This document shows positions 28,560 to 39,376 of a stretch of 63,707 nucleotides of DNA, in pieces. Source of the stretch: Comamonadaceae bacterium (GTDB lineage: Bacteria; Pseudomonadota; Gammaproteobacteria; Burkholderiales; Burkholderiaceae_C); assembly GCA_027488735.1 (NCBI GenBank), contig JAIYBB010000009.1, positions 1 through 63,707 of the forward strand, in the 5' to 3' direction. The notes under the pieces are model-generated. The model had not been told where the DNA came from. It ran no database searches and worked only from the letters and a program-made list of their open reading frames with translations. Positions within the stretch are counted from its first letter, which is position 1; each line of letters opens with the position of its first letter. Made by a program: the position numbers and the translations under genes.

Positions 28560-29513
28560 TCAAGAAGGGTCGGTCAGACAGTGCTCAAGCGCATCCATGA
28601 ACAGCGCAGGTACATCGCAAGCTGTTTGGTCTGTGATTTCTCTGAAGCAGGTGGGACTCGTGACATTGACCTCGGTCAGGCAGTCGCCAATGATGTCCAA
28701 TCCCACCAACAACAAGCCCCTGGCGGCCAACACAGGCCCGACAGCACGGGCGATTTGCCAATCACGCTCAGTCAGCGGTTGTGCCACGCCTTTGCCGCCT
28801 GCCGCCAAGTTGCCGCGCACCTCGTTGCCTTGAGGAATGCGCGCCAGCGCAAACGGCACAGCCTGCCCGTTGATCACCAGCACACGCTTGTCGCCTTGCG
28901 CAATGGCTGGCAAAAACTTTTGCACCATGACGCTGGTGCTGCCATCGCGGTTCAATGTTTCAATGATGCTGCCTAAATTCAAGCCATCGGCTTTGACCCG
29001 GAAGATGCCCATGCCGCCCATGCCATCCAAAGGTTTAAGGATGATGTCTTGGTGCACCGCATGAAAATCGCGAATCGCCTGCGGACTGCGGGTCACTAGC
29101 GTGGGACTGGCAAATTCGGCGAACTCCATCAACGCCAGCTTTTCGGGATGCTCACGCAAGGCCTGCGGGCTGTTGAACACGCGCGCGCCTTCGCGCTCGG
29201 CCTGACTCAGCAAATGTGTGGCGTAAAAATACTCGTTGTCAAACGGTGGATCCTTGCGCATCAGCACCGCGTCCATGTCGGCCAACGCGCGGGTGTCTTC
29301 TGCCATCACCGTGAACCAGTGCAGCGGGTCAGCCATTAAATGCAGTTGTTGCATAAGGGCGCGGACTTGCTGCCCGCTTTGCCACGCCAAGTCATGGGTG
29401 CCGCAAGCCCACACCGCATGTCCACGCTTTTGCGCTTCACGCATCATGGTGAACGTGCTGTCCTTTTCTATGTGAAAGGAAGCCAAAGGATCGCAGACAA
29501 ACAGTATGTTCAT
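28560..29513 (-). CDS. gshB: Glutathione synthetase
   Basis: Joins gamma-glutamylcysteine and glycine using ATP. Prokaryotic GSH-S fold: N-terminal FVCDPLASFHIEKDSTFTMMREAQ, ATP-grasp motifs ILKPLDGMGGMGIFRV and GDKRVLVINGQAVPFALARIP, and C-terminal GLDIIGDCLTEVNVTSPTCFREI. 317 residues. Its partner gshA lies 2 kb upstream on the same strand with kup between, so all three may share transcription. Confidence 0.97.
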   Translation of the reverse strand: MNILFVCDPLASFHIEKDSTFTMMREAQKRGHAVWACGTHDLAWQSGQQVRALMQQLHLMADPLHWFTVMAEDTRALADMDAVLMRKDPPFDNEYFYATHLLSQAEREGARVFNSPQALREHPEKLALMEFAEFASPTLVTRSPQAIRDFHAVHQDIILKPLDGMGGMGIFRVKADGLNLGSIIETLNRDGSTSVMVQKFLPAIAQGDKRVLVINGQAVPFALARIPQGNEVRGNLAAGGKGVAQPLTERDWQIARAVGPVLAARGLLLVGLDIIGDCLTEVNVTSPTCFREITDQTACDVPALFMDALEHCLTDPS

Positions 29514-29556
29514 GGCTCTAGGGTAACAGCGAACACGTCGGCCAACAGATCAAAGA

Positions 29557-31443
29557 TCAAATTTCGATTTTGCTGCCCATTTCCACCACCGAGTTGCTGG
29601 GCAGATTCAAAAAGTCCGCTGCCGCGCTGGCATTGAGGTACATCTGGGCAAACAGCTTTTCACGCCACTGCGCCATGCCACCGCCCACCGTCGGCACAAT
29701 GCTGTCGCGCGAAAGAAAGTAACTGGTGTTCATGGGATTTATTTCGCCGACTTGGCCGCGCAACAAACTCAGCGCAAACGGCACATCCGGGTCGTCTTTG
29801 AAGCCATAGTGGATCATGACCTGCCAACAATTGCCGCCCAGATCAGTGAATTCAATGCGTTTGTCATTCGCAATCCATGGAACTTCGTGGTGGCGCACGG
29901 TGACAAACAGGTTTTGCGCATGCATGACTTTGTTGTGCTTCAAGTTGTGCAGCATGGCATTGGGCACGATGCCATCCTCAGATGTCAAAAAGACGGCTGT
30001 GCCTTCTACTCTGGTGGGCGGCGCCATAAACAAAGCCTCTAAAAACGAAGCCAGGTCCATGGCTTCGTTACGGGTTTTGTGGTGCAACAAAGCGCGGCCA
30101 TCGCGCCAGGTCAGCATCAACACCAAAATCATGCCGCCTATGACCAGTGGGAACCAACCGCCGTCCGCGAGCTTGAGCATGTTGGAGCTCCAAAACGCCA
30201 AGTCCACCACAAAGAACACCGAGGTGGCGCTGATGCACAGCCACAACGGGTATTTCCAAGCGTAGCGAATGACATAAAAAGTCAAAATGGTGGTGATCAA
30301 CATATCGGTACACACCGCAATGCCGTAAGCCGCCGCCAAGTTGCTAGAGGTTTTGAACATCACCACGGCCAACACGATCGCCACAAACAAGCCCCAATTC
30401 ACCAGCGGCATATAAATTTGGCCCGTTTCATTTTCGCTGGTGTGCAATATTTGCAAGCGCGGCAAAAAGCCCAATTGAATCACTTGCTTGGTCACGCTGA
30501 AGGCTCCGGTGATCAATGCTTGTGAAGCAATCACGGTGGCTGCAGTCGCGAGAATCACCAAGGGTATCAAGGCCCAGTCCGGAGCCATGTTGTAAAAGGG
30601 ATTTTTGACCGCCTCAGGTTCGGCCAGCAACAATGCGCCTTGGCCAAAGTAGTTCAATGTCAAACACGGCATGACGACGTAAAACCATGCCAAGCGGATC
30701 GGTTTTTTACCGAAATGGCCCATGTCTGCATACAAGGCTTCGGCCCCGGTCACGCACAAGACCACCGCACCCAAAATGATGAATGCTGTGAACGGTTGGT
30801 CCCAGATAAACATAGCGGCGTAATGCGGACTGACCGCCCATAAAATTTCCGGATGGTCAACGATGTGATATACCCCCAACAAGGCAATGGCAATGAACCA
30901 CACCAAGGTGATCGGTCCAAAAAATTTACCGATGCCGCCCGTGCCACGTTTTTGCACAGCGAACAAACACAGCAATATCAAAAGTGTGATGGGTATGACG
31001 AATCGTTTGAAAGTTGGCGACACCACCTCCAAACCCTCTACCGCCGATAACACCGAAATGGCCGGGGTGATCACACCATCGCCATAAAACAAGCAGGTGC
31101 CGAAAATACCAACCACCAGCAAAATGCGGCGCAAACGCGGTTTGTCCCGCACAGATGAAGAGGCCAGCGCCAGCATGGCCACCAAACCACCTTCGCCGTT
31201 GTTGTCGGCGCGCAGCACCAAGGTCACATACTTGAGCGACACGATGAAGGTCAGCGTCCAGAAGAACAAGGAGAGGATGCCGTAGACATTGTCAGGGGTG
31301 AATGCCACGTGGCCAGAGCCAAAAACCTCTTTGATGGAGTAAAGCACGCTGGTGCCAATGTCCCCATACACCACACCAATGGCACCCAATGTCAATCCTG
31401 CTATCGACGATTGCTTGTTGCCTTGGCTTTGCGCTTCACTCAT
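29557..31443 (-). CDS. kup: Low-affinity potassium transporter Kup
   Basis: K+/H+ symporter in the inner membrane. It starts [29 protein letters not shown], followed by about twelve membrane helices with [33 protein letters not shown] and [18 protein letters not shown]. The cytoplasmic C-terminal tail has a beta structure. ATG 31443 (MSEAQSQG) gives 628 residues. An in-frame ATG at 31473 exists, and a terminator-like hairpin lies between the two. Confidence 0.95.
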   Translation of the reverse strand: MSEAQSQGNKQSSIAGLTLGAIGVVYGDIGTSVLYSIKEVFGSGHVAFTPDNVYGILSLFFWTLTFIVSLKYVTLVLRADNNGEGGLVAMLALASSSVRDKPRLRRILLVVGIFGTCLFYGDGVITPAISVLSAVEGLEVVSPTFKRFVIPITLLILLCLFAVQKRGTGGIGKFFGPITLVWFIAIALLGVYHIVDHPEILWAVSPHYAAMFIWDQPFTAFIILGAVVLCVTGAEALYADMGHFGKKPIRLAWFYVVMPCLTLNYFGQGALLLAEPEAVKNPFYNMAPDWALIPLVILATAATVIASQALITGAFSVTKQVIQLGFLPRLQILHTSENETGQIYMPLVNWGLFVAIVLAVVMFKTSSNLAAAYGIAVCTDMLITTILTFYVIRYAWKYPLWLCISATSVFFVVDLAFWSSNMLKLADGGWFPLVIGGMILVLMLTWRDGRALLHHKTRNEAMDLASFLEALFMAPPTRVEGTAVFLTSEDGIVPNAMLHNLKHNKVMHAQNLFVTVRHHEVPWIANDKRIEFTDLGGNCWQVMIHYGFKDDPDVPFALSLLRGQVGEINPMNTSYFLSRDSIVPTVGGGMAQWREKLFAQMYLNASAAADFLNLPSNSVVEMGSKIEI

Positions 31444-31469
31444 AAAACAAAAAGCGGCTTGTGAACCGC
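31444..31469 (-). terminator. Hairpin with T-run touching the kup start codon
   Basis: GCGGTT-CACA-AAGCCGC on the minus strand (31469-31454; six pairs, one G-T) is followed by TTTTTGTTTT ending at base 31444, immediately before the kup ATG. It could end gshA transcripts or attenuate kup. No ribosome site is visible between hairpin and ATG. Confidence 0.5.
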
Positions 31470-31530
31470 CCATCGGTAACTCAGAAGCCGTGAGTTTAAC
31501 GATTCCAACATGTGGCTTAAGAGCTATTTT

Positions 31531-32826
31531 TTACTCGTAAACCTCAGCGTCTGGGTCGGTGGCTTCCAATTCATAGCTGGCCGCCAGCATGGCCAATCGG
31601 GCGATGACGCCGTACATATAGAAACGATTCGGAGCGCTCGCACCAGGTTTCATGCCGGGTTGCGGGGTGTGGGCGCTTTGTTCAAACGCCAGCGGGACAA
31701 AACTCGCTCCGGGTGCGTTGAGGTTTTCGTCAATCCCACGCTCGGCATGTACTCGGTAAAAACCGCCGACAACATAACGGTCCATCATGTAGACCACGGG
31801 CTCAGCCACCGCGTCGTTGATGCGTTCGTTGGTCTGCACACCCTCTTGGATGATGACTTGGTTGACCTCTTGGCCGTCTTTGACCACGCTCATTTTGTTG
31901 CGGGTTTTGCGGTTGAGCACTTCCAGGTCTTTGACATCGCGCACCGTCATGATGCCCATGCCATAGGTGCCGTTGTCGGCTTTGACAATGACAAACGGCT
32001 TTTCGTGGATACCGAATTCTTTGTATTTGCGCCGGATCTTGGTGAGCAGCGCGTCCACATTGGTGGTCAGGCACTCCATGCCTTCGCCTTCGGCGAAATT
32101 GACTTCACCGCATTGGCTGAACATGGGATTGATCAACCATGGATCGATGCCAATCAGCTTGCCAAAGCGCTTGGCAACTTCTTCGTAATTGGCGAAATGA
32201 ATGCTTTTGCGACGCACACACCAACCGGCATGCAAGGGCGGCAACAGGTATTGCTCGTGCAGGTCTTCCAAAATACCGGGGATACCTGCGCTCAAGTCGT
32301 TGTTGAGCAAAATGGTGCACGGGTCAAAGTTTTTCAAACCCAAGCGGGTTTTGCTGCGAATCACCGGCTCAAGCAAGACTGAGTCGCCATTGGGTAATTC
32401 GAAGCTTGTGTTTTCTTTGATGTCAGGATTGATCGAGCCGATGCGCACATTCAAACCGGCCATGTTGAAAATGCGCGCGAGTTGCGCCACGTTGCTCAGA
32501 TAAAAAGTATTGCGCGTGTGGTTCTCGGGGATCAGCAACAAATTACGCGCTTCTGGGCAGATTTTTTCAATCGCGGCCATGGCGGCTTGCACAGCCAGAG
32601 GCAACATTTCAGAGGTGAGGTTGTTCCAACCGCCGGGGTACAGGTTGGTATCCACCGGTGCCAGTTTGAAACCTGCATTGCGAATATCAACAGAGCTGTA
32701 AAAAGGCGGCGTGTGCTCCATCCACTCCATGCGGAACCAGCGTTCGATGGCAGGCATGGAGTCGATGATGCGCTGCTCGAGTTCGTTGATAGGGCCGGTG
32801 AGCGCGGTAATGAGGTGGGGGACCAT
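31531..32826 (-). CDS. gshA: Glutamate-cysteine ligase (proteobacterial GshA type)
   Basis: First and rate-limiting step of glutathione synthesis. This is the betaproteobacterial family (TIGR02049-like), unrelated in length and motifs to E. coli GshA: APVDTNLYPGGWNNLT near residue 57, LLIPENHTRNTFYLSNV, and FVIVKADNGTYGMGIMTV around residue 275. 431 residues, ATG 32826. Upstream of kup and gshB on the same strand. Confidence 0.95.
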   Translation of the reverse strand: MVPHLITALTGPINELEQRIIDSMPAIERWFRMEWMEHTPPFYSSVDIRNAGFKLAPVDTNLYPGGWNNLTSEMLPLAVQAAMAAIEKICPEARNLLLIPENHTRNTFYLSNVAQLARIFNMAGLNVRIGSINPDIKENTSFELPNGDSVLLEPVIRSKTRLGLKNFDPCTILLNNDLSAGIPGILEDLHEQYLLPPLHAGWCVRRKSIHFANYEEVAKRFGKLIGIDPWLINPMFSQCGEVNFAEGEGMECLTTNVDALLTKIRRKYKEFGIHEKPFVIVKADNGTYGMGIMTVRDVKDLEVLNRKTRNKMSVVKDGQEVNQVIIQEGVQTNERINDAVAEPVVYMMDRYVVGGFYRVHAERGIDENLNAPGASFVPLAFEQSAHTPQPGMKPGASAPNRFYMYGVIARLAMLAASYELEATDPDAEVYE

Positions 32827-32905
32827 GAATTGATATGTCTCGTATGTTTTTAGGATCTGGGGGCGATTTTGACAGTTTCAAGCGATGCGCTTGTGACAGG
32901 CTTAC

Positions 32906-32944
32906 AAAAAAAGAGCCGGGCTGACAACAAAGACTCTGGGCTCT
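32906..32944 (-). terminator. Probable terminator between proA and gshA
   Basis: AGAGCC (32944-32939) and GGCTCT (32917-32912) can pair around a 21-base loop, followed by a run of seven T on the minus strand. It would end the bamE/dapB-to-proA transcription unit. The stem is short and the loop large, so strength is uncertain. Confidence 0.45.
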
Positions 32945-33026
32945 AAGCCAGGTAGCGACTGCGTCCAGAGATATTTCAGCAAATTCAAATCCGGTTGAAG
33001 GTTTTGAATTGACACTCTCTCACCCC

Positions 33027-33065
33027 CTGACTTCACCCTCTGACTTCACCCTCTGACTTCACCCT
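33027..33065. repeat. Three tandem copies of a 13-bp unit at the proA 3' end
   Basis: CTGACTTCACCCT occurs three times without a break at 33027, 33040 and 33053. The proA stop codon lies in the middle copy (33046-33048). Because 13 is not a multiple of three, a change of copy number can shift the frame and the C-terminus. Confidence 0.9.
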
Positions 33066-34326
33066 CACCCAAGACCACAAACTTCAGCGACGTCAGGCCT
33101 TCAATACCGACCGGCCCGCGCGCGTGAAACTTGTCGGTAGAGATACCAATCTCAGCACCCAAGCCGTACTCGAAGCCATCGGCAAACCGCGTGCTTGCAT
33201 TGATCATCACGCTGGCTGAATCCACCTCGCGCACAAAGCGCTGACCGTTCACATGGTTGAGCGTGAGGATGGCATCGGTGTGGTGGCTGCTGTAGTGGTT
33301 GATATGTGCAATGGCTGCGTCCACACCGTCCACCACTTTGATGCTGATGATGGGTGCCAAATACTCCTCGAACCAATCTTGCTCCGTCGCGTCTTTCAAC
33401 ACCGCGCCTTTGACGCTTTGCAGCAGTGCTTTGCTTTCGGGGCAGCAACGCATCTCCACGCCCTTGGCTGCCAACACCGCACCGATGCGCGGCAAAAATG
33501 CCGCGGCCAAGCCGCGCGCTACCAACAGACTTTCGGTGGCATTGCATGGGCTGTACTTTTGTGTTTTGGCGTTGTCGGTGACGCGAATGGCCATCTCTAC
33601 ATCGCACGGATCGTCGATGTAAGTGTGGCAATTGCCGTCCAAATGTTTGATCACCGGCACCTTGGCATCGCGGCTGATGCGCTCGATCAAGCCTTTGCCG
33701 CCACGCGGAATGATGACGTCCACATAAGCCGGCATGGCGATCAACTGACCCACGGCTTCGCGGTCGGTGGTGGGCACCAGTTGCACCGCATCGCGCGGCA
33801 AACCGGCGTTATGCAAAGCCTGTTGCACGCGTTGCGCCAGCGCGGTGTTGGAGGCCAAAGCCTCTGAGCCGCCGCGCAAAATACACGCGTTGCCGCTTTT
33901 GATGGCCAAGGAAGCCGCCTCAATGGTGACGTTGGGCCGGCTCTCAAAAATCATGCCGAACACACCGATGGGCACACGCATTTGTCCCACGCGTATACCG
34001 CTGGGTTGTTGTGTCATGCCGGTGATGCTGCCAATGATGTCGGGCATGACCGCGAGTTGCTCGCAACCGATAGCGCAAGTTTCCAAAATAGACGGTGTGA
34101 GTTTGAGCCGGTCCAGCATAGGGCCGTCCAAACCGTTGGCCTTGGCCTTTTGCAAATCCTCCTGGTTAGCGGCCACCAAAGCTGCGGTGTCGGCGCGAAG
34201 CAAGCGGGCGAGTTCACGCAAAGCTGTGCTTTTGTGCAATGCGCTGGCTTTGGCCATAAAGGCGCTGGCGGCTTTGGCCTGTTGCCCCAGGGCCTTCATC
34301 AATTCAGGAATGGTGTGTGCGTTCAT
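33046..34326 (-). CDS. proA: Gamma-glutamyl phosphate reductase
   Basis: Reduces gamma-glutamyl phosphate to glutamate semialdehyde in proline synthesis. Aldehyde dehydrogenase fold with [36 protein letters not shown], and catalytic Cys in [12 protein letters not shown]. The C-terminal [25 protein letters not shown] is characteristic. 426 residues. The last few codons are made by the 13-bp tandem repeat. It follows holA; proB is not in the window. Confidence 0.96.
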   Translation of the reverse strand: MNAHTIPELMKALGQQAKAASAFMAKASALHKSTALRELARLLRADTAALVAANQEDLQKAKANGLDGPMLDRLKLTPSILETCAIGCEQLAVMPDIIGSITGMTQQPSGIRVGQMRVPIGVFGMIFESRPNVTIEAASLAIKSGNACILRGGSEALASNTALAQRVQQALHNAGLPRDAVQLVPTTDREAVGQLIAMPAYVDVIIPRGGKGLIERISRDAKVPVIKHLDGNCHTYIDDPCDVEMAIRVTDNAKTQKYSPCNATESLLVARGLAAAFLPRIGAVLAAKGVEMRCCPESKALLQSVKGAVLKDATEQDWFEEYLAPIISIKVVDGVDAAIAHINHYSSHHTDAILTLNHVNGQRFVREVDSASVMINASTRFADGFEYGLGAEIGISTDKFHARGPVGIEGLTSLKFVVLGEGEVRG

Positions 34327-34402
34327 GCGCCGATTTTGGCAGAGAAGACGCCTGTTTCAGAAATAGCCGCAGATGTGAACCAACATCACCTGCAAGCGCT
34401 GT

Positions 34403-35455
34403 TCAGCGCGGGCTGCAAGCCTTGCTGAACATCAGCGCCAAACGCAACAAGGCCTGCCAGTTATCGGTCGGCCATGTGGGCAATTTCATGCCTTTGACGA
34501 TGCCGTCCACCTGATGGGCACTTTGCAGCAAACGCTCAAGTTGCGCTGTTTTGAGTTGAGGTAATACACGCTCGAACAAACGCTCTTTCAAACCCCAGAC
34601 CCTTTGCTCGCGCAACACTTGGGGCAATGGGCGCCCAGCAGACACAGCGTCTTTGACTCGCTTCAAACTGCGAATGTCCTCTGCCAAGGTGTAATGCACC
34701 AACACCTCAGACACACCCTCGGCTTGCAAACCGTCCACCATGCGCTGCACCCTCAGGTGCTGCCCAGCCAATACCGCTTCGGTGAGTTTGAACACGTCAT
34801 ACCGGGCCACATTCAACACAGCGCGCTCTATCTGCTCAAAACTCAATTCACCCGGCGCATACAGCAAGCCCAGCTTTTGAATTTCTTGGTGTGCGGCCAA
34901 TAAATTGCCTTCCACCCGGTCGGCAAAAAACTGCAGACTGCGCTGCCCTTCTTCGCCTTCACGCACCCTTTGCTGTTGTTGGTCAAGCCGGTGTGCAATC
35001 CAAGCAGGCAAGGCATTTCGCTCAATCGGATCAAGTTGCACCGTGGCACCGTGGTTGTTTAAAGCCATGAACCAGCTGCTGCTTTGGGCCGTCTTGTCCA
35101 GGCGAGGCAATAACACCAACAACAACACATCTTGCTGATCAGCCATGCGCTCTACCAGTGACTGCAAGGCCACGCTGCCTTCTTTGCCAGGTTTGCCTGA
35201 AGGAATACGCACATCCATCAACAGCTTGTCAGAGAACAGGCTCATCGCTCCGGCAGCCGCTTGTACCGACTGCCAATCAAAATGCGCGCCTGCCACGGTG
35301 AACACATGGCGTTCTGTGAAGCCTTGGTCACGTGCTGTTTGCCGAATCAGATCTGCCGCCTCTTGTTGTAACAAGGGCTCGTCTCCGTGCAATGCATAAA
35401 TGCTGCGCAAGCCCTTGGCTAACTGTTCTTGCAAACGTGCGGCAGCGATTTGCAT
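34403..35455 (-). CDS. holA: DNA polymerase III delta subunit
   Basis: Opens the sliding clamp in the clamp-loader complex. N-terminal ALHGDEPLLQQEAADLIRQ, the middle AAA-like region with LPRLDKT, and the helical collar domain (RYDVFKLTEAVLAGQ) match HolA. ATG 35455 lies 9 bases after the lptE stop and gives 350 residues; a TTG at 35461 is less likely. Conserved leuS-lptE-holA order. Confidence 0.94.
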   Translation of the reverse strand: MQIAAARLQEQLAKGLRSIYALHGDEPLLQQEAADLIRQTARDQGFTERHVFTVAGAHFDWQSVQAAAGAMSLFSDKLLMDVRIPSGKPGKEGSVALQSLVERMADQQDVLLLVLLPRLDKTAQSSSWFMALNNHGATVQLDPIERNALPAWIAHRLDQQQQRVREGEEGQRSLQFFADRVEGNLLAAHQEIQKLGLLYAPGELSFEQIERAVLNVARYDVFKLTEAVLAGQHLRVQRMVDGLQAEGVSEVLVHYTLAEDIRSLKRVKDAVSAGRPLPQVLREQRVWGLKERLFERVLPQLKTAQLERLLQSAHQVDGIVKGMKLPTWPTDNWQALLRLALMFSKACSPR

Positions 35456-35464
35456 GGCCAATGG

Positions 35465-36010
35465 TCAGGGCAAACGCGCCGCAGCGATTCGCCGGATCAG
35501 TTGCTGCACCAGGTCCGAACGCATATCGCGGTAAAGCAACAGCTCTTCGGCTTCCTTGGACAGAGCAGCGGTTTCGCTGAAACTGATTTCGCGCTCTTGC
35601 GAGATCTCGGTTTGCGGGATGAGTTCATCTCCATTGCGGGTACGAAGTCTGAAACTCACCCGCAAACGCAATGTGAATTCACGCACCGTGCCAGTGGATG
35701 TGCGGCTGAGAATCACCTTTTCTTGCAACTCCTGCAACAACTCCAAAATCACATCGGCGCGCTCAATCTCTCGCGCATCCGAGATGACCTCCAAATTACC
35801 AATGCTTTTGAGATTGCGCTTGAGCAGCTGCCCAAAAAGCGAGGTTTCGGCAATATTGCTGTAGAGGGTTTTGAAGGGCAATTCCGGTGCTTTGCGCAAT
35901 TTAAAACCGCAAGCCGTGAGCCAGCCCAGCGCCGCTACAGTTGCGCCCATGCGTGCGCCTTGTTGCAACCATTGGCGGCGTGAATTTGGCAGAGGCTGAG
36001 GCGCTTGCAT
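35465..36010 (-). CDS. lptE: LPS assembly lipoprotein LptE
   Basis: Outer-membrane lipoprotein that plugs LptD and helps insert LPS. It has a twin-Arg-containing signal segment (NSRRQWLQQGARMGATVAALGW) and the lipobox LTAC with Cys at residue 34. The GFKLR start of the mature domain is typical. 181 residues. It begins 2 bases after leuS and precedes holA. Together with lptA and lptB it accounts for three Lpt components in this window. Confidence 0.93.
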   Translation of the reverse strand: MQAPQPLPNSRRQWLQQGARMGATVAALGWLTACGFKLRKAPELPFKTLYSNIAETSLFGQLLKRNLKSIGNLEVISDAREIERADVILELLQELQEKVILSRTSTGTVREFTLRLRVSFRLRTRNGDELIPQTEISQEREISFSETAALSKEAEELLLYRDMRSDLVQQLIRRIAAARLP

Positions 36011-36012
36011 GG

Positions 36013-38880
36013 TCAGATCACCAAGTTCACCAAACGCCCGGGAACAATGATGACTTTTTTCGGTGCTGCGCCTTGTGACAGCTTTTGAAAAGCATCACTG
36101 GCCAGCGCCGCCTGCTCGATGGCCGCTTTGTCGGCACTCGCGCTCACCACCAAGGAGCCGCGCAGCTTGCCATTGACTTGCAGCATGAGTTCGATCTCGT
36201 CGCGCACCAAAGCGTCATCATCGACGCTTGGCCAAGTGGCATCCCACAAGCTGCCATGGGCCTTGTCATAGCCCAAATCCTGCCACAGGTGGCAACTCAG
36301 GTGCGGACACACCGGGTACAACACACGCAACAAAATGGACAGGCATTCAGCCAATGCAGTGGCATCTTCTTTGGTGTCACTGAGCGCGGCATCCTCGAGG
36401 GCGTTGAGCATCTTCATGACGGCAGAAACCACGGTGTTGTATTGCATGCGCTCGTAATCGTAATTCGCCTGCTTGAGCACGCTGTGGATATCAAGCCGCA
36501 AAGCTTTGGCGGCCTTGCCAAAACCGCTTGCTTGCCCAGTCGCCAAACCACTGGCAATACGCTGGCGGTGCTGGTGCGCAAAATTCCAAACACGTCGCAA
36601 AAACCGGTAACTGCCCTCCACCGCCGAATCGTTCCACTCCAACGTGACCTCGGGCGGCGCGGTGAACATGGTGTACAGGCGCGCCGTGTCAGCGCCATAG
36701 CGCTCGATCAGGTCTTGCGGATCGACACCGTTGTTTTTGCTCTTGCTCATGGTGCCCACGCCTTCGTAGACGATGGGTGTACCGGCGGGCAACTGGCCTT
36801 TGGCTTCTTTCAGTACTGCGCCAATCACTTTGCCGCTGGCGTCATGCTGGTCTTGCACCTCGTGCGGCCAGAAATACTCGACACCGCCTTTCTCGCCTTT
36901 GCGCGAGTAAATATGGTTGAGCACCATGCCTTGGGTCAGCAGTTTAGTGAACGGTTCATCGACTTTCACCAAACCTAAATCGCGCATCACCTTGGTCCAG
37001 AACCGCGCGTACAGCAAATGCAAAATCGCGTGCTCAATGCCGCCTATGTATTGGTCCATGCCGCTGCCGCCCGTGGCCACGCCCTCTTGGCGCATCCAAT
37101 AGTCGGTGCCGTCGGCCACCATCTTGTCGGCGTTGGTCGGGTCGCAGTAGCGCATGTAATACCAACTCGAATCGACAAACGTGTCCATGGTGTCGGTTTC
37201 GCGCCGCGCTGGTTTGCCGCAGGTCGGACACACCACACCTTGGTGAAAGCCTTCGTGCTTGTGCAAGGGGTTGCCCGAACCGTCAGGAATGCAGTCTTGC
37301 GGCAACACCACCGGCAGGTCTTTTTCGGGCACGGGCACGGCGCCGTGTTCATCGCAATGGATGATGGGTATCGGCGTGCCCCAATAGCGCTGGCGGCTCA
37401 CACCCCAGTCGCGCAAACGCCAGGTGATTTTTTTCTCGCCCAAGCCTTTGGCGGCGAGTAACTCTGCCACTTTGTTGACCGCGTCTTTGAAACGCAGTCC
37501 ATCAAGTACGCCGGAGTTGAGGCATACGCCGTCTTTGGTGTCGTACCAGTCTTGCCAAGCGCGATTGTTGAATGAAACGGCGTTGACCAAAGCAGGAGCC
37601 GCAGATGCGGGGCTTGTCCCTGGTGAGGAGTCGGAGCTTGCGACCGACGAACCGGGGGCAGTCACCGCAGCGGCACCACCATCCGAACGCGATGTCGTCC
37701 TCCCAGCGGCACCAACACTGACCACCTGCTTGATCACCAACCCGTACTTCAACGCAAACGCAAAATCGCGCTCATCATGCGCCGGCACACCCATGACCGC
37801 GCCATCGCCATAACTCATCAACACATAGTTACCGATCCATACCGCTACTTGTTCGCCGGTCAAAGGATGCGTCACTTTCAAACCGGTGTCCCGGCCAACC
37901 TTGTCTTTCAATGCCAGCTCGGCTTCGGTCGTGCCGCCCGCTTTGCATTCCTCGATGAACGCAGCTAAATCCGGGTTGCCCGTCGCCGCATGCAAAGCCA
38001 GCGGATGCTCGGGCGCGACCGCACAAAAGGTCACGCCCATGATGGTGTCGGCACGCGTGGTGAACACATACATGCGGCCGTCTTGAATCAACTGACCCGA
38101 TGCGTCGTGGATGCCATGCGTGAACGCAAAACGCACACCCTCGGATTTGCCAATCCAGTTTTCCTGCATCAAACGCACTTTGTCCGGCCAGCCGTTCAAC
38201 GTGGCTTTGGGGTTACCGATTTGCACATGGTCAAGCAGTTCCTGCGCGTAATCCGTGATCTTCAGGTAGTAGCCTGGGATCTCGCGCTTTTCCACCACCG
38301 CACCGGTGCGCCAGCCTTTACCGTCAATCACTTGTTCGTTGGCGAGCACGGTTTGGTCCACCGGGTCCCAGTTCACCACTTGCGTCTTGCGGTAGGCAAT
38401 GCCCTTTTCCAGCATCTTCAAAAACAGCCACTGGTTCCATTTGTAATAACTCGCATCGCAGGTGGCGACTTCGCGCGACCAGTCGATAGCCAAACCCATG
38501 GCCTGCATTTGCTGCTTCATGTAGGCGATGTTTTCATAAGTCCACTTGGCTGGCGGCACACCGTTTTTCAGCGCTGCATTTTCAGCCGGCAAGCCAAACG
38601 CATCCCAGCCCATGGGCATGAGCACGTTGTAGCCCTTCATGCGCAAATGGCGGGTGAGCATGTCGTTGATGGTGTAGTTGCGCACATGGCCCATGTGCAA
38701 TTTGCCGCTGGGGTAAGGCAGCATGGAGCAGGCGTAGTACTTGGGACGCGACTTGTCTTCGGTGACGCGGTAGACATCGGCCTGCGTCCATGCCACCTGT
38801 ACGGCCTGCTCAATGGTGCTTGCGGTGTATTCGGGATGTGCGCTGCTGTGACGCTGTGAAGAAATATCGGTTTGTGACAT
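36013..38880 (-). CDS. leuS: Leucyl-tRNA synthetase
   Basis: Class Ia synthetase charging tRNA-Leu, with editing. HIGH motif region [14 protein letters not shown] is near residue 60 and KMSKS appears as [13 protein letters not shown]. The editing domain (about 230-440) and anticodon-binding domain are complete. Start is ATG 38880 (MSQTDISSQ), 955 residues; a longer frame to 39027 was rejected. Around residues 390-430 it carries an Ala/Ser/Gly/Pro-rich insert ([13 protein letters not shown] to [10 protein letters not shown]) not expected in the family. Confidence 0.96.
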   Translation of the reverse strand: MSQTDISSQRHSSAHPEYTASTIEQAVQVAWTQADVYRVTEDKSRPKYYACSMLPYPSGKLHMGHVRNYTINDMLTRHLRMKGYNVLMPMGWDAFGLPAENAALKNGVPPAKWTYENIAYMKQQMQAMGLAIDWSREVATCDASYYKWNQWLFLKMLEKGIAYRKTQVVNWDPVDQTVLANEQVIDGKGWRTGAVVEKREIPGYYLKITDYAQELLDHVQIGNPKATLNGWPDKVRLMQENWIGKSEGVRFAFTHGIHDASGQLIQDGRMYVFTTRADTIMGVTFCAVAPEHPLALHAATGNPDLAAFIEECKAGGTTEAELALKDKVGRDTGLKVTHPLTGEQVAVWIGNYVLMSYGDGAVMGVPAHDERDFAFALKYGLVIKQVVSVGAAGRTTSRSDGGAAAVTAPGSSVASSDSSPGTSPASAAPALVNAVSFNNRAWQDWYDTKDGVCLNSGVLDGLRFKDAVNKVAELLAAKGLGEKKITWRLRDWGVSRQRYWGTPIPIIHCDEHGAVPVPEKDLPVVLPQDCIPDGSGNPLHKHEGFHQGVVCPTCGKPARRETDTMDTFVDSSWYYMRYCDPTNADKMVADGTDYWMRQEGVATGGSGMDQYIGGIEHAILHLLYARFWTKVMRDLGLVKVDEPFTKLLTQGMVLNHIYSRKGEKGGVEYFWPHEVQDQHDASGKVIGAVLKEAKGQLPAGTPIVYEGVGTMSKSKNNGVDPQDLIERYGADTARLYTMFTAPPEVTLEWNDSAVEGSYRFLRRVWNFAHQHRQRIASGLATGQASGFGKAAKALRLDIHSVLKQANYDYERMQYNTVVSAVMKMLNALEDAALSDTKEDATALAECLSILLRVLYPVCPHLSCHLWQDLGYDKAHGSLWDATWPSVDDDALVRDEIELMLQVNGKLRGSLVVSASADKAAIEQAALASDAFQKLSQGAAPKKVIIVPGRLVNLVI

Positions 38881-38908
38881 GGGGCTCAATAAGAAACCCC
38901 GTGCGCGC

Positions 38909-39367
38909 TCAGTTGCGCGGTGCCGGGGCGGTTGTGTCGATTTTAGGCCCAGCAGGCTGTACCGCCAGCGACACGCTGCGCATCTCGGATTTTTGAATTT
39001 CTGCCATCGCTTCGGCCACACGCCCATAAGGCACGGTTTTATCGATCTTCAATTGCACTTCGTTGGCTTGGGCAGACTGTGCTTGCGCTCTGAGGCTCAA
39101 TGCTGCGGCCAGTTGTGCCATGGGCAAAGCTTGTCCGTCCACCGAGACTTGGCCGTCCGCCTCAATGGCGATTTCAAGCGGCGCCGGCTTGTCCGAAGCA
39201 GCAGCCACATCGACCTGCGGCAATTCCATGTGCAACGCCCCAGTCATCATGGGCGCGGCGATGATGAAAATCACCAACAACACCAACATGACATCGACCA
39301 GCGGTGTGACATTGATGTCAGCCATGGGTGTGTAAGACGGGCGGGATTCAAATTCTCCAAATGCCAT
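38909..39367 (-). CDS. exbD: ExbD/TolR family protein
   Basis: Proton-channel accessory protein that couples proton flow to outer-membrane processes. It has a single transmembrane helix (residues about 20-40) after [20 protein letters not shown], with the conserved Asp in PLVDVM, then a periplasmic domain. 152 residues. Preceded by the ExbB/TolQ-like gene. Whether the pair serves TonB or Tol cannot be settled; no tolA, tolB, pal or tonB is nearby. Confidence 0.92.
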   Translation of the reverse strand: MAFGEFESRPSYTPMADINVTPLVDVMLVLLVIFIIAAPMMTGALHMELPQVDVAAASDKPAPLEIAIEADGQVSVDGQALPMAQLAAALSLRAQAQSAQANEVQLKIDKTVPYGRVAEAMAEIQKSEMRSVSLAVQPAGPKIDTTAPAPRN

Positions 39368-39376
39368 GGCAGCGGC

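Noticed and set aside
34327..34402. Small gene between proA and holA
   Set aside because: No frame with a start, ribosome site and sensible length was seen; the gap is only 76 bases.
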